DNA of 35,341 nt from a virus: positions 1 through 35,341 of the IMG/VR virus record IMGVR_UViG_3300017786_000050; one strand, written 5' to 3'. Every line of letters begins with the position of its first letter. The first letter of the stretch is position 1. The notes beneath the pieces are model-generated. The model saw nothing but the letters and a program-made list of their open reading frames with translations, was not told where the DNA came from and did not search any database. Positions 25,808 through 33,848 of this stretch are shown here, in pieces. The position numbers and the translations under genes were made by a program.

Positions 25808-28800
25808 TATTACTGAAGTCTTTTTCTTTTTTAACCTCTAAGAGTGTGTCTACCGCATCTCTCATAGAATCTATATGTGATACAATCAATGTGAATTGAA
25901 ATTGTGATTTTAGATACTGAAATAGATTGTATACTGAATTTAGGTTATCTGAATCCATTGTTCCCCAACCCTCATCGATAGCTAAGAAATTACTACGTGG
26001 TAGGTTAGATACATTTATTAGACCAACCCTAATTGCTAGAGAAGATATAAATCTTTCCATTCCACTTGAAAGTTCTAAAGGCCATATATTATCATTATCA
26101 TAGACTATGTAATTATTGATATTTTTTCCATCCATTTCAAACACCATTTGGAAATCAACCAATTGAGATAATATGTTATTAACCTCACCCTCGATTGTTG
26201 GTAATGCTTTTGTTATGAGTTCGTATGGAACACCATCACGTTTCACTGCATCAAGATAGTATTCGTAAGCCTCATATTTTTTCTCAAGGTCAGCCACCTT
26301 ATCTATGTTATCTAATATATTTTTTCTCTTTGTATCTAAAACTTTTATTTCGGCAAAAACAGAATTTATCTCTTTGTTGACTTTGTCTAATTTATAGTTT
26401 GTATCACTTAAATTATCCTCTGTCGTTTGTATCTCTTTTTCAATATTAGAGTTGTATACTATGTCTTGTTCTTGCTCATAATACTTTTGTATTTTTTCTT
26501 CGTTGAATTTTAATTGATTGATGTAATTTTTTTCTTTTTCATCCAACAATTGTGTAGATTGCTTTGACTCATTAATTAACGATGATATCTTATCAAAAGC
26601 TAGTTTTGTTTCTTGATAATCTATGTGTGCGTTTTCTATCTTTTTCCAATTGTTATGAAACCAATCATTATATACATCAATTTTTAGTAATAAATCCTTA
26701 ACTTTATTTTTGTCTTTATCAATTATTTTTTTTGTTTCTATCGCATCAAGTGTAAACGGATTCTTCATACAATAGTCACAATCCTCATCGTACTCTAAAT
26801 CACCTAGCTTTTTTACTTTTTCTAATTTGACACTTACATTTTGTTTGACCCTATCCAAATCAGACGTAAGTTTTGCACCATAATCCATTTTATCAACTGC
26901 CTCTTCATACTTACTATTAGTGTCATTATTTTCATGACCTGATATCTTGTCATTTAATTTTTCTTTATCATCTATTCTTTTTTCATACTTTTCATTAGCC
27001 TGTTCATATTGACTTTTTACAAAACTAATTGATTCGTTAAGAGTATCTCTTTCATCTTCAAGCTCATCTATATTTGATATTGATTTGTCTATAGATTTTA
27101 ACTTTCGAGTGAGGTCTCTAACCGTGTCTTCTTCTAAGTTTTTTGTTTCTTCTATTACACCTTGAGCTTCTAATAACTTTTCATGTTTTTTCTCAAAGTC
27201 CTCTTTTTCTTTTTTGATATCTGATAGCTCACGTTCCCAATCGTTTCTTTTAAAGTTTTTTAGTATTGCAGCTACTTCTCTTATTTCTTCATTAGCAGAT
27301 GACCATAATTTATCAAATATCTCTAATCCCATAAATTGAGCTAATAAAGTTTTTTTCTCTTTTTGTGTTTTTTCTATAAAAACAGAGTTGTTGGTTTGGG
27401 AAGAAAGTGCCGTCAATATAAAGTCATCATATGTACCAATTACTTTTCTTATATTTACTTGTGTTGTTCTACGTTGGTCACCATTCATGGATACACGTTC
27501 ACCATCATCACCTATTGTATAAAAATCTATATCTACCTTAACGTTACCCTTTCTTTGTTTTTTAGCTGTTTTTTCTATAAAGTAATCTTGACCATCGACC
27601 TCAAAATTTAACTTACAATAAAAATCTTTCTTCTTGTTGTTTAGAACGTTCTCTGCTCTAAATGCTCGTGTACAGGTATCAAACAAACAAAATGAAAGGG
27701 CATCTAAGAGAGATGATTTACCAGATGCGTTCGGAGCAAATATCCCCACAACACCATTTAGTTTACTAAAGTCTACTTTATTGTCTTCACCATAGCTAAA
27801 CATATTCTCAAATTCAAAAGTCTTAATTTTCCAATTTACATTTCTATAAACCTCTTCTTCAGGTATAGACTGATTTAAAGATTCATTAATGTTTTTAATT
27901 TTTAATAAAACCTCGTCAGTCACGTGATGATTATTATTTAGATACTCTTGAATCAAATTAAATTGTACATCAGATTCGCTGATATCACCAACTGTAATTG
28001 TATCATTTCTAACTCTATCATTACTATACAAAGCGTCAGTTCGTGTAACAACCATCTCTTTTATACCATACTTTTTATGTAATATGGCTAAACATTTTTT
28101 AAGTTCTGATGGTTGGGTATTAGATGCTCTGATTCTTACTCTAGCCTTTTTAGGCATTTTATCTATGACAGGCAATTCACCATTATCTATATCAAGTGTT
28201 ATGTAACCATAATCATTTGGTACTTCAATGTATTTTGATTTACGTGTAGGAACATCCCATAATAGATAACCATGTGATAATCCCTCACCATGATTCTGTT
28301 GAACGAGTGAGCCACAATAAGCTATTGTCTCCTCATCATTCAGAAATTGTCTTTTATGTATATCACCAAGTAAGGCTAAATCATAACCCTTAAATTTGTC
28401 AATATGCACATCAGATGGGAGATGAAAACCTAAATCAGTTTGTGCTCTATCTACAGTTCCATGAAATAGTACGACTTTTGTATCACCCTCAACATCATCC
28501 GCTAGAATAAAGTCTTTTTCTTTTGTCCAACAATCCCATACCACAAATGAAACATCTCCACACTTATAAACGCCACTATCTTTTAGATAATGTAGATTAG
28601 GGTGATTTAAATTATCGACTATCGGAGTTAAGACATCTAATCGAGATAGATTGTTTAGATTACAATCATGATTACCAGCAATTATTATGGTTGGACATAT
28701 GTCGGATAGATTCTTAAACAACCTTGATAATTGGTCAACCAATTCTGGTGACATATCTGTTTTAGAGTGAGCTATATCACCACCGATATAGACCACTGCA

Positions 28801-28943
28801 TTATCTTTGTTTTTTTCTATTTCTTTATAGGTTCTTTCAAAGACCTCTTCGTATTCTTTGTGTCTTTTGAGATTACGAATCTGTATATCTGAAATGTGGT
28901 GTATGTATTTTAATTTATTAAAGGGGACGTTAAGTTTTTGCAA
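25794..28943 (-). CDS. 47/46: Fused gp47-gp46 recombination nuclease (Mre11/Rad50, SbcD/SbcC type)
   Basis: The protein has 1049 residues in one frame. The N-terminal part (about 1-340) is a calcineurin-like nuclease: SDIQIRN (D19), GGDIAHS (D56), AGNHD (90-93), LFHGTVD and LLGDIHKRQ. The C-terminal part is a Rad50/SbcC ATPase: Walker A FAPNASGKSS near 400, long coiled coils, a zinc hook CDYC near 721, signature LSSGMERF near 955, and Walker B FLAIDEGWG near 990. T4 makes these as two proteins that act in recombination-dependent replication and host DNA breakdown. The start is TTG, two bases after the primase stop, with AAAAGG upstream. All catalytic motifs look intact, so the fusion is probably active. 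Confidence 0.93.
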   Translation of the reverse strand: MQKLNVPFNKLKYIHHISDIQIRNLKRHKEYEEVFERTYKEIEKNKDNAVVYIGGDIAHSKTDMSPELVDQLSRLFKNLSDICPTIIIAGNHDCNLNNLSRLDVLTPIVDNLNHPNLHYLKDSGVYKCGDVSFVVWDCWTKEKDFILADDVEGDTKVVLFHGTVDRAQTDLGFHLPSDVHIDKFKGYDLALLGDIHKRQFLNDEETIAYCGSLVQQNHGEGLSHGYLLWDVPTRKSKYIEVPNDYGYITLDIDNGELPVIDKMPKKARVRIRASNTQPSELKKCLAILHKKYGIKEMVVTRTDALYSNDRVRNDTITVGDISESDVQFNLIQEYLNNNHHVTDEVLLKIKNINESLNQSIPEEEVYRNVNWKIKTFEFENMFSYGEDNKVDFSKLNGVVGIFAPNASGKSSLLDALSFCLFDTCTRAFRAENVLNNKKKDFYCKLNFEVDGQDYFIEKTAKKQRKGNVKVDIDFYTIGDDGERVSMNGDQRRTTQVNIRKVIGTYDDFILTALSSQTNNSVFIEKTQKEKKTLLAQFMGLEIFDKLWSSANEEIREVAAILKNFKRNDWERELSDIKKEKEDFEKKHEKLLEAQGVIEETKNLEEDTVRDLTRKLKSIDKSISNIDELEDERDTLNESISFVKSQYEQANEKYEKRIDDKEKLNDKISGHENNDTNSKYEEAVDKMDYGAKLTSDLDRVKQNVSVKLEKVKKLGDLEYDEDCDYCMKNPFTLDAIETKKIIDKDKNKVKDLLLKIDVYNDWFHNNWKKIENAHIDYQETKLAFDKISSLINESKQSTQLLDEKEKNYINQLKFNEEKIQKYYEQEQDIVYNSNIEKEIQTTEDNLSDTNYKLDKVNKEINSVFAEIKVLDTKRKNILDNIDKVADLEKKYEAYEYYLDAVKRDGVPYELITKALPTIEGEVNNILSQLVDFQMVFEMDGKNINNYIVYDNDNIWPLELSSGMERFISSLAIRVGLINVSNLPRSNFLAIDEGWGTMDSDNLNSVYNLFQYLKSQFQFTLIVSHIDSMRDAVDTLLEVKKEKDFSNIIFD

Positions 28944-28944
28944 A

Positions 28945-29865
28945 TTAAAAACCTTTTAGTTTGTATTTCATTAAATCAGAAAATTTAGTTGTTGGCGTCA
29001 TTTGTATATTTTTTATTAATTTTTTAAAACCAATATCGCTAGGGTCTTTATCTTTTAAAACCATTATCCTAACATCTATACCTTCACCTAAAAACATATC
29101 TGTTATTTTTATAGTATCTGACATTGCATCATCATCTAAAGCTAAATATAAAGTTTTTACTCCAAATTCAATTATTTTTTTCTGTAGGGTTTTGGATACT
29201 GTTTTACCAAATAGTGGAATAGCATTTCTTTTAAATGCCATAGCGTCAAATACACCCTCACATAATATAATTGGTTCATCCCAATTTATGAATAAGTCAA
29301 ACCCAATAACGTCTTTTGAAGTAAATGAATTTAGATATTTTAACTTACTATTATAGAAATCTCTACCCACGAAAAAATTCAGCTGACCGTTAGAATCATA
29401 AGATGGGATTATTATTCTGTTTGAATATTTACCCTCATCACAATAACCTATATTATGTTTCATTATATCATTATCGTTTATACCTCTTTTATAAAGATAG
29501 GTTAAGGCGTGTCTTTTTACTATGCCACCACCACCATTCCAAAGAGGTTTGAATTCTTTAGGTAATTTTACTAACTCTGTCTTTTTATCTTGATTATTCT
29601 TTTTATAAAACTTAGGTTCACCAACTAACTCTACAAGCTCAGAAAATTGTTCTCTTGAGGCACCAACTTTTTTAAATAGCTGAAATAAATTTCTACCACC
29701 TACATTAGAAACCCAACAATGCCACTTCTGAGTGTGTATGTTTACCTGTAGTTTTCTTTTATGATGAGATATGAAAGGAGACCAATACATAAACTCATCC
29801 GTCTTTTTGAGCTTAATACCATTGTTTCCTAATACTCTATTTATTAGATTAACAACTTTATTCAT
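28945..29865 (-). CDS. 61: DnaG-like primase with Toprim domain (gp61 role)
   Basis: The protein has 306 residues; the ATG overlaps the nuclease stop by 8 bases. Toprim motifs are clear: LCEGVFDAMA (E203), LALDDDA (D244-D246) and KDKDPSD (D274). The N-terminus (residues 20-60) has the layout of a CHC2 zinc domain, but the metal ligands are mostly lost: WSPF replaces CPFH and WVSN replaces FGCG, with only C50 kept. It makes RNA primers for lagging-strand synthesis. Loss of zinc binding would change template recognition or leave that task to a partner. It is shorter than bacterial DnaG, as phage primases are. Confidence 0.88.
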   Translation of the reverse strand: MNKVVNLINRVLGNNGIKLKKTDEFMYWSPFISHHKRKLQVNIHTQKWHCWVSNVGGRNLFQLFKKVGASREQFSELVELVGEPKFYKKNNQDKKTELVKLPKEFKPLWNGGGGIVKRHALTYLYKRGINDNDIMKHNIGYCDEGKYSNRIIIPSYDSNGQLNFFVGRDFYNSKLKYLNSFTSKDVIGFDLFINWDEPIILCEGVFDAMAFKRNAIPLFGKTVSKTLQKKIIEFGVKTLYLALDDDAMSDTIKITDMFLGEGIDVRIMVLKDKDPSDIGFKKLIKNIQMTPTTKFSDLMKYKLKGF

Positions 29866-30193
29866 CTAATAGTTCTAGTAACCTTTCCAATTCTAAAACA
29901 GCATATGTTTTAGTTCTGTTTCTTTTAAATATCAACAAAGGAGCGTGAGAACCACTATTATTTTCCGCTTGTTCTAAAGAAGACCATATATTTAGTTTTT
30001 CTTGATTTTTACACTCTACGCTAAAAGGAAATAACTTTCTAGCGGCGGGAGATAAAAGTATATCTTCACCACTGTCACCCATTGTAGTTGAGCGAACATC
30101 ATCTTCTTCTAGTTGTTGGAATTTTTCGAGGATAAGGTCTCTGACCTGATTCTGTAACCTTTTACCCTTGTTCTTAGCTGAACGTGATTTCAT
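29858..30193 (-). CDS. PD-(D/E)XK nuclease, possible Holliday junction resolvase
   Basis: The protein has 111 residues. The motif series MGDSGEDILLSP (E43, D44) then FSVECKNQEKLNIW (E60, K62) matches the PD-(D/E)XK active site, and a basic N-terminal helix (KNKGKRLQNQVRD) precedes it. The size and form are those of archaeal-type resolvases and of small phage nucleases. It lies directly upstream of the primase with overlapping codons, so a replication or recombination role fits. Whether it cuts four-way junctions cannot be told from sequence alone. Confidence 0.82.
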   Translation of the reverse strand: MKSRSAKNKGKRLQNQVRDLILEKFQQLEEDDVRSTTMGDSGEDILLSPAARKLFPFSVECKNQEKLNIWSSLEQAENNSGSHAPLLIFKRNRTKTYAVLELERLLELLDE

Positions 30194-30260
30194 CGGGATA
30201 TTATTTTCTTTCTTTGGTTTTTAAAGTAACCTTATTTAAATATCAAATAAAAAGCTCAAA

Positions 30261-31133
30261 TTACAATTTATTTTTCAACTTAGCATACTCACGTCTACCC
30301 CACTTTTCGGCAATCTCCTCAAACTTGTTATCATCGTGAAAATCACCACCTTTTTGGACGGCAATCTCACCTGCCATGGAGTATGCTTTTTCGTATTTTT
30401 TTGCACCCATCTTTTTTCTATCAAGAGCATGTTTGATTTCATGTAATACTGTAATTAAAAATTGTTTGACTGTAGGATATGATGGTCTTAAATTTATCGT
30501 ATCGGTAACCCAATTATAATCCGCCATGTCTTTACCACGTGCAAATTTTATTTTAGATTTGAGTCCATATTTTTTAACTAATCTTTCTGCTGTATCCAAG
30601 TAGTCTATTCTTTCTAATAGTAAATAACCTGTAGTGTCTGTGATTGATTTTTTAAGCGATTTTAGTTTAGATGGCCACTCTTCTGGTTTGATAAAACCTG
30701 TTGCACCCTTTAGTCCTTTTATATTTGCAGTTGTAGAGGCTTCATATAAATTATCTAATATTCCTAATACTCTATCGTCAAATGGTTGTGGAAGATTCAT
30801 TGTGTTATAATAACCCCAAGCCATATGTTCATGATTTATATGTGCATTTATTTTTTTATCACCCTTGCATATAAAAACGTGAAAGTCTCCACCATTGTTC
30901 TTCTTAGCAACATGGGATAATTCAATATCACGATTTAGTATAATTTGGGTTTCTTCAGTAAACTCTCTATGAGCTCCTTCTTCAGGTGTTTCATCAATAT
31001 GTCGATGACCCTTTGGGATACCCCATCTACCACTCGTACTTTGAACACACAATAACTCGTCATTCACAACGTAGGCAATACCTGCTGCGTGTTTGGAATC
31101 TTTTTGTTCGTTTATTTGTGCTAATTTAATCAT
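30261..31133 (-). CDS. Leader-bearing Nudix hydrolase fused to an HExxH metalloprotease-like domain
   Basis: The protein has 290 residues. I chose ATG 31133 over GTG 31145 because it yields the shared leader (MIKLAQINEQ) and the same 8-base overlap with the upstream stop seen at 5537. The Nudix box is complete: G42, E48, R56-E57, E60-E61 within GHRHIDETPEEGAHREFTEE. The C-terminal domain has VLHEIKHALD (231-235), with AGEIAV and a downstream acidic segment as possible third ligand, as in zincin proteases. NLYEAST at 128-134 lies between the two domains and fits an L-x-E/A prohead cut. The Nudix part would hydrolyse a nucleoside diphosphate compound; the protease substrate is unknown. A head-packaged, injected enzyme pair is my inference. 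Confidence 0.87.
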   Translation of the reverse strand: MIKLAQINEQKDSKHAAGIAYVVNDELLCVQSTSGRWGIPKGHRHIDETPEEGAHREFTEETQIILNRDIELSHVAKKNNGGDFHVFICKGDKKINAHINHEHMAWGYYNTMNLPQPFDDRVLGILDNLYEASTTANIKGLKGATGFIKPEEWPSKLKSLKKSITDTTGYLLLERIDYLDTAERLVKKYGLKSKIKFARGKDMADYNWVTDTINLRPSYPTVKQFLITVLHEIKHALDRKKMGAKKYEKAYSMAGEIAVQKGGDFHDDNKFEEIAEKWGRREYAKLKNKL

Positions 31134-31347
31134 TACAATGCTCACAAGTACAGGTACTTAAATCACTAGGTAACTCTGTCCTTGTGATGTCTTCTCCGTT
31201 ACTATATTTGAAAGTCATATTACTTGAGTTAGCCCATTTAGGTTTAACAATAATATCTTCTATTGTTAAATCTTCAATGTGACATTTACAAGTGTTACAA
31301 ACTTTTGATATTTGTTGACCACTGCTAGTGAATCTAACTTTTATCAT
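31126..31347 (-). CDS. Small double CxxC zinc-binding protein
   Basis: The protein has 73 residues. ATG 31347 is preferred over 31404 because it follows the previous stop by one base, while the longer form would overlap coding sequence of the conserved gene upstream. CNTCKC near residue 17 and CTCEHC near residue 67 could form one zinc site bringing both ends together. The middle is polar beta-like sequence. No family was recognised. It overlaps the Nudix gene by 8 bases and is co-translated. Confidence 0.72.
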   Translation of the reverse strand: MIKVRFTSSGQQISKVCNTCKCHIEDLTIEDIIVKPKWANSSNMTFKYSNGEDITRTELPSDLSTCTCEHCND

Positions 31348-31348
31348 T

Positions 31349-31774
31349 TTACCAAGTTCTACAAGCCCAATATCTCGCCTTATACTTTGGGCCTGGATTA
31401 TCACAATTGTGTCTTGCTCTGAACGATTTACGAGCTTTTGGATTTGATTTACGTATTCTCATCGTACCACCCTTGGCATCACCACCTTGTCCAAAGTTTA
31501 CTTTCACGACATTACCTTTATCGTTTTTAACGTAAACTTTAAATTTCTTAGCATCACCTTGCATTATTTTATTGAGCTTAACTTTACGACCTTGGTATTC
31601 AGCCTCTTCCATTGGTTGTTTTTCAAACTCGAAAGTGTATCCACAACTTTCATTTTGATTTTCCCAATAGATATCGTAAACTTCTTTAACACAATTAGGC
31701 ACCATCTTACCATTCTTTTCTTTCATGCCTATCTGTTGATATCCAACCCAACAAGTTCCTCGTTTTTCGTTCAT
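31349..31774 (-). CDS. Modular small protein (GKMVPNCVK and RKSFRARHNC motifs)
   Basis: The protein has 141 residues; AAAAGG lies before ATG 31774, which I prefer over a TTG at 31792. Three parts: residues 1-32 carry YQQIGMKEKNGKMVPNCVKE; residues about 45-65 carry KQPMEEAEYQGRKVKL; residues 65-141 carry KFKVYVKNDKGNVVKVNFG and end RKSFRARHNCDNPGPK. I recall each part as a recurrent module in T4-like marine phage proteins, some of them head proteins. PMEE followed by A between parts fits a protease site. Function unknown. Cysteines in the tail (HNC, WAC) may bind metal. Confidence 0.78.
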   Translation of the reverse strand: MNEKRGTCWVGYQQIGMKEKNGKMVPNCVKEVYDIYWENQNESCGYTFEFEKQPMEEAEYQGRKVKLNKIMQGDAKKFKVYVKNDKGNVVKVNFGQGGDAKGGTMRIRKSNPKARKSFRARHNCDNPGPKYKARYWACRTW

Positions 31775-31776
31775 GC

Positions 31777-31992
31777 TTAACCTTTTTTCCAACCACCACC
31801 AGCGGCTTTGTATTGTTTAGCTGCCCAAGCGTTTGCGTAAGCTGATGGATATACATCAAACTTCTTTTTAGCTTGAGATTTATAGTAAGACCATTTTGAT
31901 GGATTTGTTGGAACATTCTTTTCAAAGAACATCTCAAACTTTTCCTCTATAAAAGCCTCTTTTACTATTTGTTTTAGTTCATCAACTTTCAT
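31777..31992 (-). CDS. Small protein with leader-like start and FDVYPSAYANAW motif
   Basis: The protein has 71 residues. The N-terminal helix MKVDELKQIVKEAF has V-K-E/A at 10-13, similar to the proposed cleavable leaders. The C-terminal half KKKFDVYPSAYANAWAAKQY is a motif that I recall from many marine phage proteins. The ATG is in the same frame as the interrupted ORF upstream (31993-32229) with no stop between them, so the two may have been one gene, or this start may be internal. The Shine-Dalgarno is weak (AAGAGA). Confidence 0.72.
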   Translation of the reverse strand: MKVDELKQIVKEAFIEEKFEMFFEKNVPTNPSKWSYYKSQAKKKFDVYPSAYANAWAAKQYKAAGGGWKKG

Positions 31993-32229
31993 TTTTTTTC
32001 TCTTTTTTCTTGGATGTGAGTGTGACGACTCATCAGTTGGATTAAGTCTACTTACACTTACATTTTTGTAAAGTTTATTACCGAATTGTATATCTACAAT
32101 TTCAACTTTACCATCTTCACTTAATGAGTGCCAAGTTACTTTACCGACACCCTCATTTTTTCGCTTAGGAGACCCCCAAGTCGCGTGATGGAATCATTGA
32201 TGTTGAACTGATTTATTATAAGTATCCAT
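31993..32229 (-). pseudogene. Small gene interrupted by an in-frame TGA after codon 11
   Basis: An ATG at 32229 with AGG seven bases upstream encodes MDTYNKSVQHQ, then TGA (32196-32194). After the TGA, 67 codons stay open (FHHATWGSPKRKNEG, VTWHSLSEDGKVEIVDIQFG) with coding-like composition, and run in frame into the gene starting at 31992. There is no usable start codon after the TGA. TGA is a normal stop elsewhere here (5253, 33845, 34923). Possible explanations are a mutated TGG Trp codon, a base-call or assembly error, or readthrough. I annotate it as a broken gene. Confidence 0.6.
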
Positions 32230-32237
32230 ATTATTAC

Positions 32238-32402
32238 CTATTTTCGTTTTTTTCTTCCTGCACAATGTGCTTTTTGACTAAAACCTTTTGGGTTGTTACA
32301 ATCAATACTTTTCTTATATTTTTGACTCCACTTTTTTTCTTTAACAACTTCATATAAGTGAAGACAGCCACAATCAAATTTTTCTACGAGATATCTATGC
32401 AC
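32238..32402 (-). CDS. Small basic protein with GFSQKAHCxGRKK motif
   Basis: The protein has 54 residues and a GTG start that overlaps the preceding stop by 8 bases. It contains DCGCLHLYEVV near residue 10 and ends DCNNPKGFSQKAHCAGRKKR. I recall the latter tail from many marine T4-like phage proteins. Four cysteines and a histidine (C11, C13, C35, C47, H46) allow zinc binding, and the basic end allows nucleic-acid binding. The function is unknown. The tight overlap with its neighbour supports that it is real despite its size. Confidence 0.7.
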   Translation of the reverse strand: MHRYLVEKFDCGCLHLYEVVKEKKWSQKYKKSIDCNNPKGFSQKAHCAGRKKRK

Positions 32403-32757
32403 CTGTTTTTACCTTGATGGTCTTTTGCCCTTTACTTCTTTCACCACCTTTTTTGGGGTCACCACCTTTTTTCTGTGCTTTTCTTTTTCTATTGACAAAT
32501 GCTGCGATTCCCTTTTTACCAAGTTTTCTAGCCTTTGACTTTGATAGACAGGCTGCATACGCTCCACCCTCTTCACCATCACCACATTTTCCTAGTTTTT
32601 TACCAGTAGAGGAATACCTATCCCAACCTCCACCGCCAGAACCACCTGCACCACCTTTACCAAACCACTTTCGTAGGTCTTCATTTGTGTAAGTTCCACA
32701 GAAGATACACTTATTATCTTCTATAAGTTCCAATACCTGTTTTGTTTTTTGATTCAT
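32395..32757 (-). CDS. Glycine/lysine-rich small protein with cysteines
   Basis: The protein has 120 residues. The N-terminus has NKCIFCGTY (CxxC near residue 17). Residues 32-45 are nearly all glycine. GKKLGKCGDGEEGGAYAACL follows, then a highly basic tail (KARKLGKKGIAAFVNRKRKAQ, continuing in K/G runs to the end). I recall the middle and tail as a recurrent module of marine phages. The first 44 bases overlap the preceding gene's 3' end. A structural or DNA-condensing role is a guess from its charge. Confidence 0.72.
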   Translation of the reverse strand: MNQKTKQVLELIEDNKCIFCGTYTNEDLRKWFGKGGAGGSGGGGWDRYSSTGKKLGKCGDGEEGGAYAACLSKSKARKLGKKGIAAFVNRKRKAQKKGGDPKKGGERSKGQKTIKVKTGA

Positions 32758-32866
32758 TTTTTTCTAACCATTTTTTATATTGTTTAGCTGTTCTACCTTC
32801 TCTAGCCAATTTTTTGTTAGTCAAAATTCTTTTTCTTTTTCTATCTTTCGCATTTCTGTTCGGCAT
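32714..32866 (-). CDS. Very small basic protein (MPNRNAK...GRTAKQYKKWLE)
   Basis: The protein has 50 residues and starts at ATG 32866 with AGGTAGAGA upstream. Start MPNRNAKDRKRKR and middle REGRTAKQYKKWLEKN match, from memory, a small conserved family of marine phages with unknown function. It is highly basic and helical, so RNA or DNA binding is likely. It overlaps the next gene by 44 bases in another frame. Confidence 0.7.
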   Translation of the reverse strand: MPNRNAKDRKRKRILTNKKLAREGRTAKQYKKWLEKNESKNKTGIGTYRR

Positions 32867-32884
32867 ATTCTCTACCTATAATTA

Positions 32885-33127
32885 TCAACTTTTACCATTT
32901 TCTTTATTTCCACCCATTACTTTTTCAACACCAGCGATACCAAAACACCCTAAAGTAATATATAGAAAACTATTATAAACAAAGTCATTAATAGGTAAAT
33001 CTAAACCCATATAACCTGTTATTAAATCCACTGCACTATACATTCCCATGATAGTGAATGATAAAAATCCAATGATTGTTTTTTCATTAAACTCATTTTC
33101 ATCTTTAAATATATCTTTAAAAGCCAT
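32885..33127 (-). CDS. Two-helix membrane protein, holin-like candidate
   Basis: The protein has 80 residues. Two hydrophobic segments, about residues 17-40 (IIGFLSFTIMGMYSAVDLI) and 50-70 (NSFLYITLGCFGIAGVEKV), are separated by a short loop. Both ends are charged, with a basic C-terminus. Size and layout fit class II holins, which open the inner membrane at lysis. No sequence motif proves it. The next gene upstream is a membrane-anchored coiled-coil protein, which would fit a lysis pair. Confidence 0.7.
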   Translation of the reverse strand: MAFKDIFKDENEFNEKTIIGFLSFTIMGMYSAVDLITGYMGLDLPINDFVYNSFLYITLGCFGIAGVEKVMGGNKENGKS

Positions 33128-33128
33128 T

Positions 33129-33848
33129 TTATTTCCAATCCCAAAGTTTTACTAAGTTGTAAGTTATTCCAAAACCCCATATAGGTTCTGTCAATCCTGT
33201 AACCGCGTTATAAGTAACTCCAACCATTGGCCCAAAAGATATTTGGTTTCTTGGTGGTTTTAGACTTATAGGTTTACTTTCTCCACCCGTAAGTCTCAAT
33301 CCATCAAAGGATTTACTTGGTAGTACAGCCTTGAACTCATGTTTACCTATCTGTTCTATTTCAGGTGCTCCAATATTTATTTCACCATCAAAAGATAAAT
33401 CAGTTTCAGAGTCTAAGACTTTATTATCTTTTATCTTCACGCCTGTACGACCAAAGATTCTCAAATAATTATCTTGTACACCAAATTCTTTTTCAAATGG
33501 TATTAAACCACTCTCACCTAAAGATATCTCAAATTTTACTGAATCAAGAGATTCTCTTAGGTTATCAATTCTTTGTTCGTATTCTTTTTCCCAACGAACT
33601 CTTTCGTAATGTTTTGTTTTTATATCTTGTATTTCATTTACAAGTTTTGCTCCGTGGTTGTTTAATTTCACCACTTCAGTTTTAAGAGTATCTATAGTGT
33701 ATTCATTTTCTTGGATAAGTTGTTCTTGTCTAACTGAATCTTCTTTTAAAAAATCCATTTCTTGTTTAGCATAATAATAACGGACACCAACAACTGCAAG
33801 AACAGTTGCTATGTTTAACAATACACCTATAACAAATTCTTTTTTCAT
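33129..33848 (-). CDS. Membrane-anchored coiled-coil protein, possible spanin or envelope factor
   Basis: The protein has 239 residues; the ATG overlaps the previous stop (ATGA). An N-terminal membrane segment (residues 5-25, IGVLLNIATVLAVVGV) precedes a long coiled coil (30-110). The C-terminal domain ends in alternating strands, ISFGPMVGVTYNAVTG and WGFGITYNLVKLW, which read like outer-membrane or amphipathic beta strands. An inner-membrane anchor plus periplasmic coil plus distal domain is the plan of a spanin, but the domain here is longer than usual. A different envelope function is equally possible. Confidence 0.7.
   Translation of the reverse strand: MKKEFVIGVLLNIATVLAVVGVRYYYAKQEMDFLKEDSVRQEQLIQENEYTIDTLKTEVVKLNNHGAKLVNEIQDIKTKHYERVRWEKEYEQRIDNLRESLDSVKFEISLGESGLIPFEKEFGVQDNYLRIFGRTGVKIKDNKVLDSETDLSFDGEINIGAPEIEQIGKHEFKAVLPSKSFDGLRLTGGESKPISLKPPRNQISFGPMVGVTYNAVTGLTEPIWGFGITYNLVKLWDWK

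Noticed and set aside
31777-32229. Genetic code change (TGA read as Trp) for the whole phage
   Set aside because: TGA ends at least the genes at 5253, 33845 and 34923 with overlapping starts, and no other long gene contains in-frame TGA.
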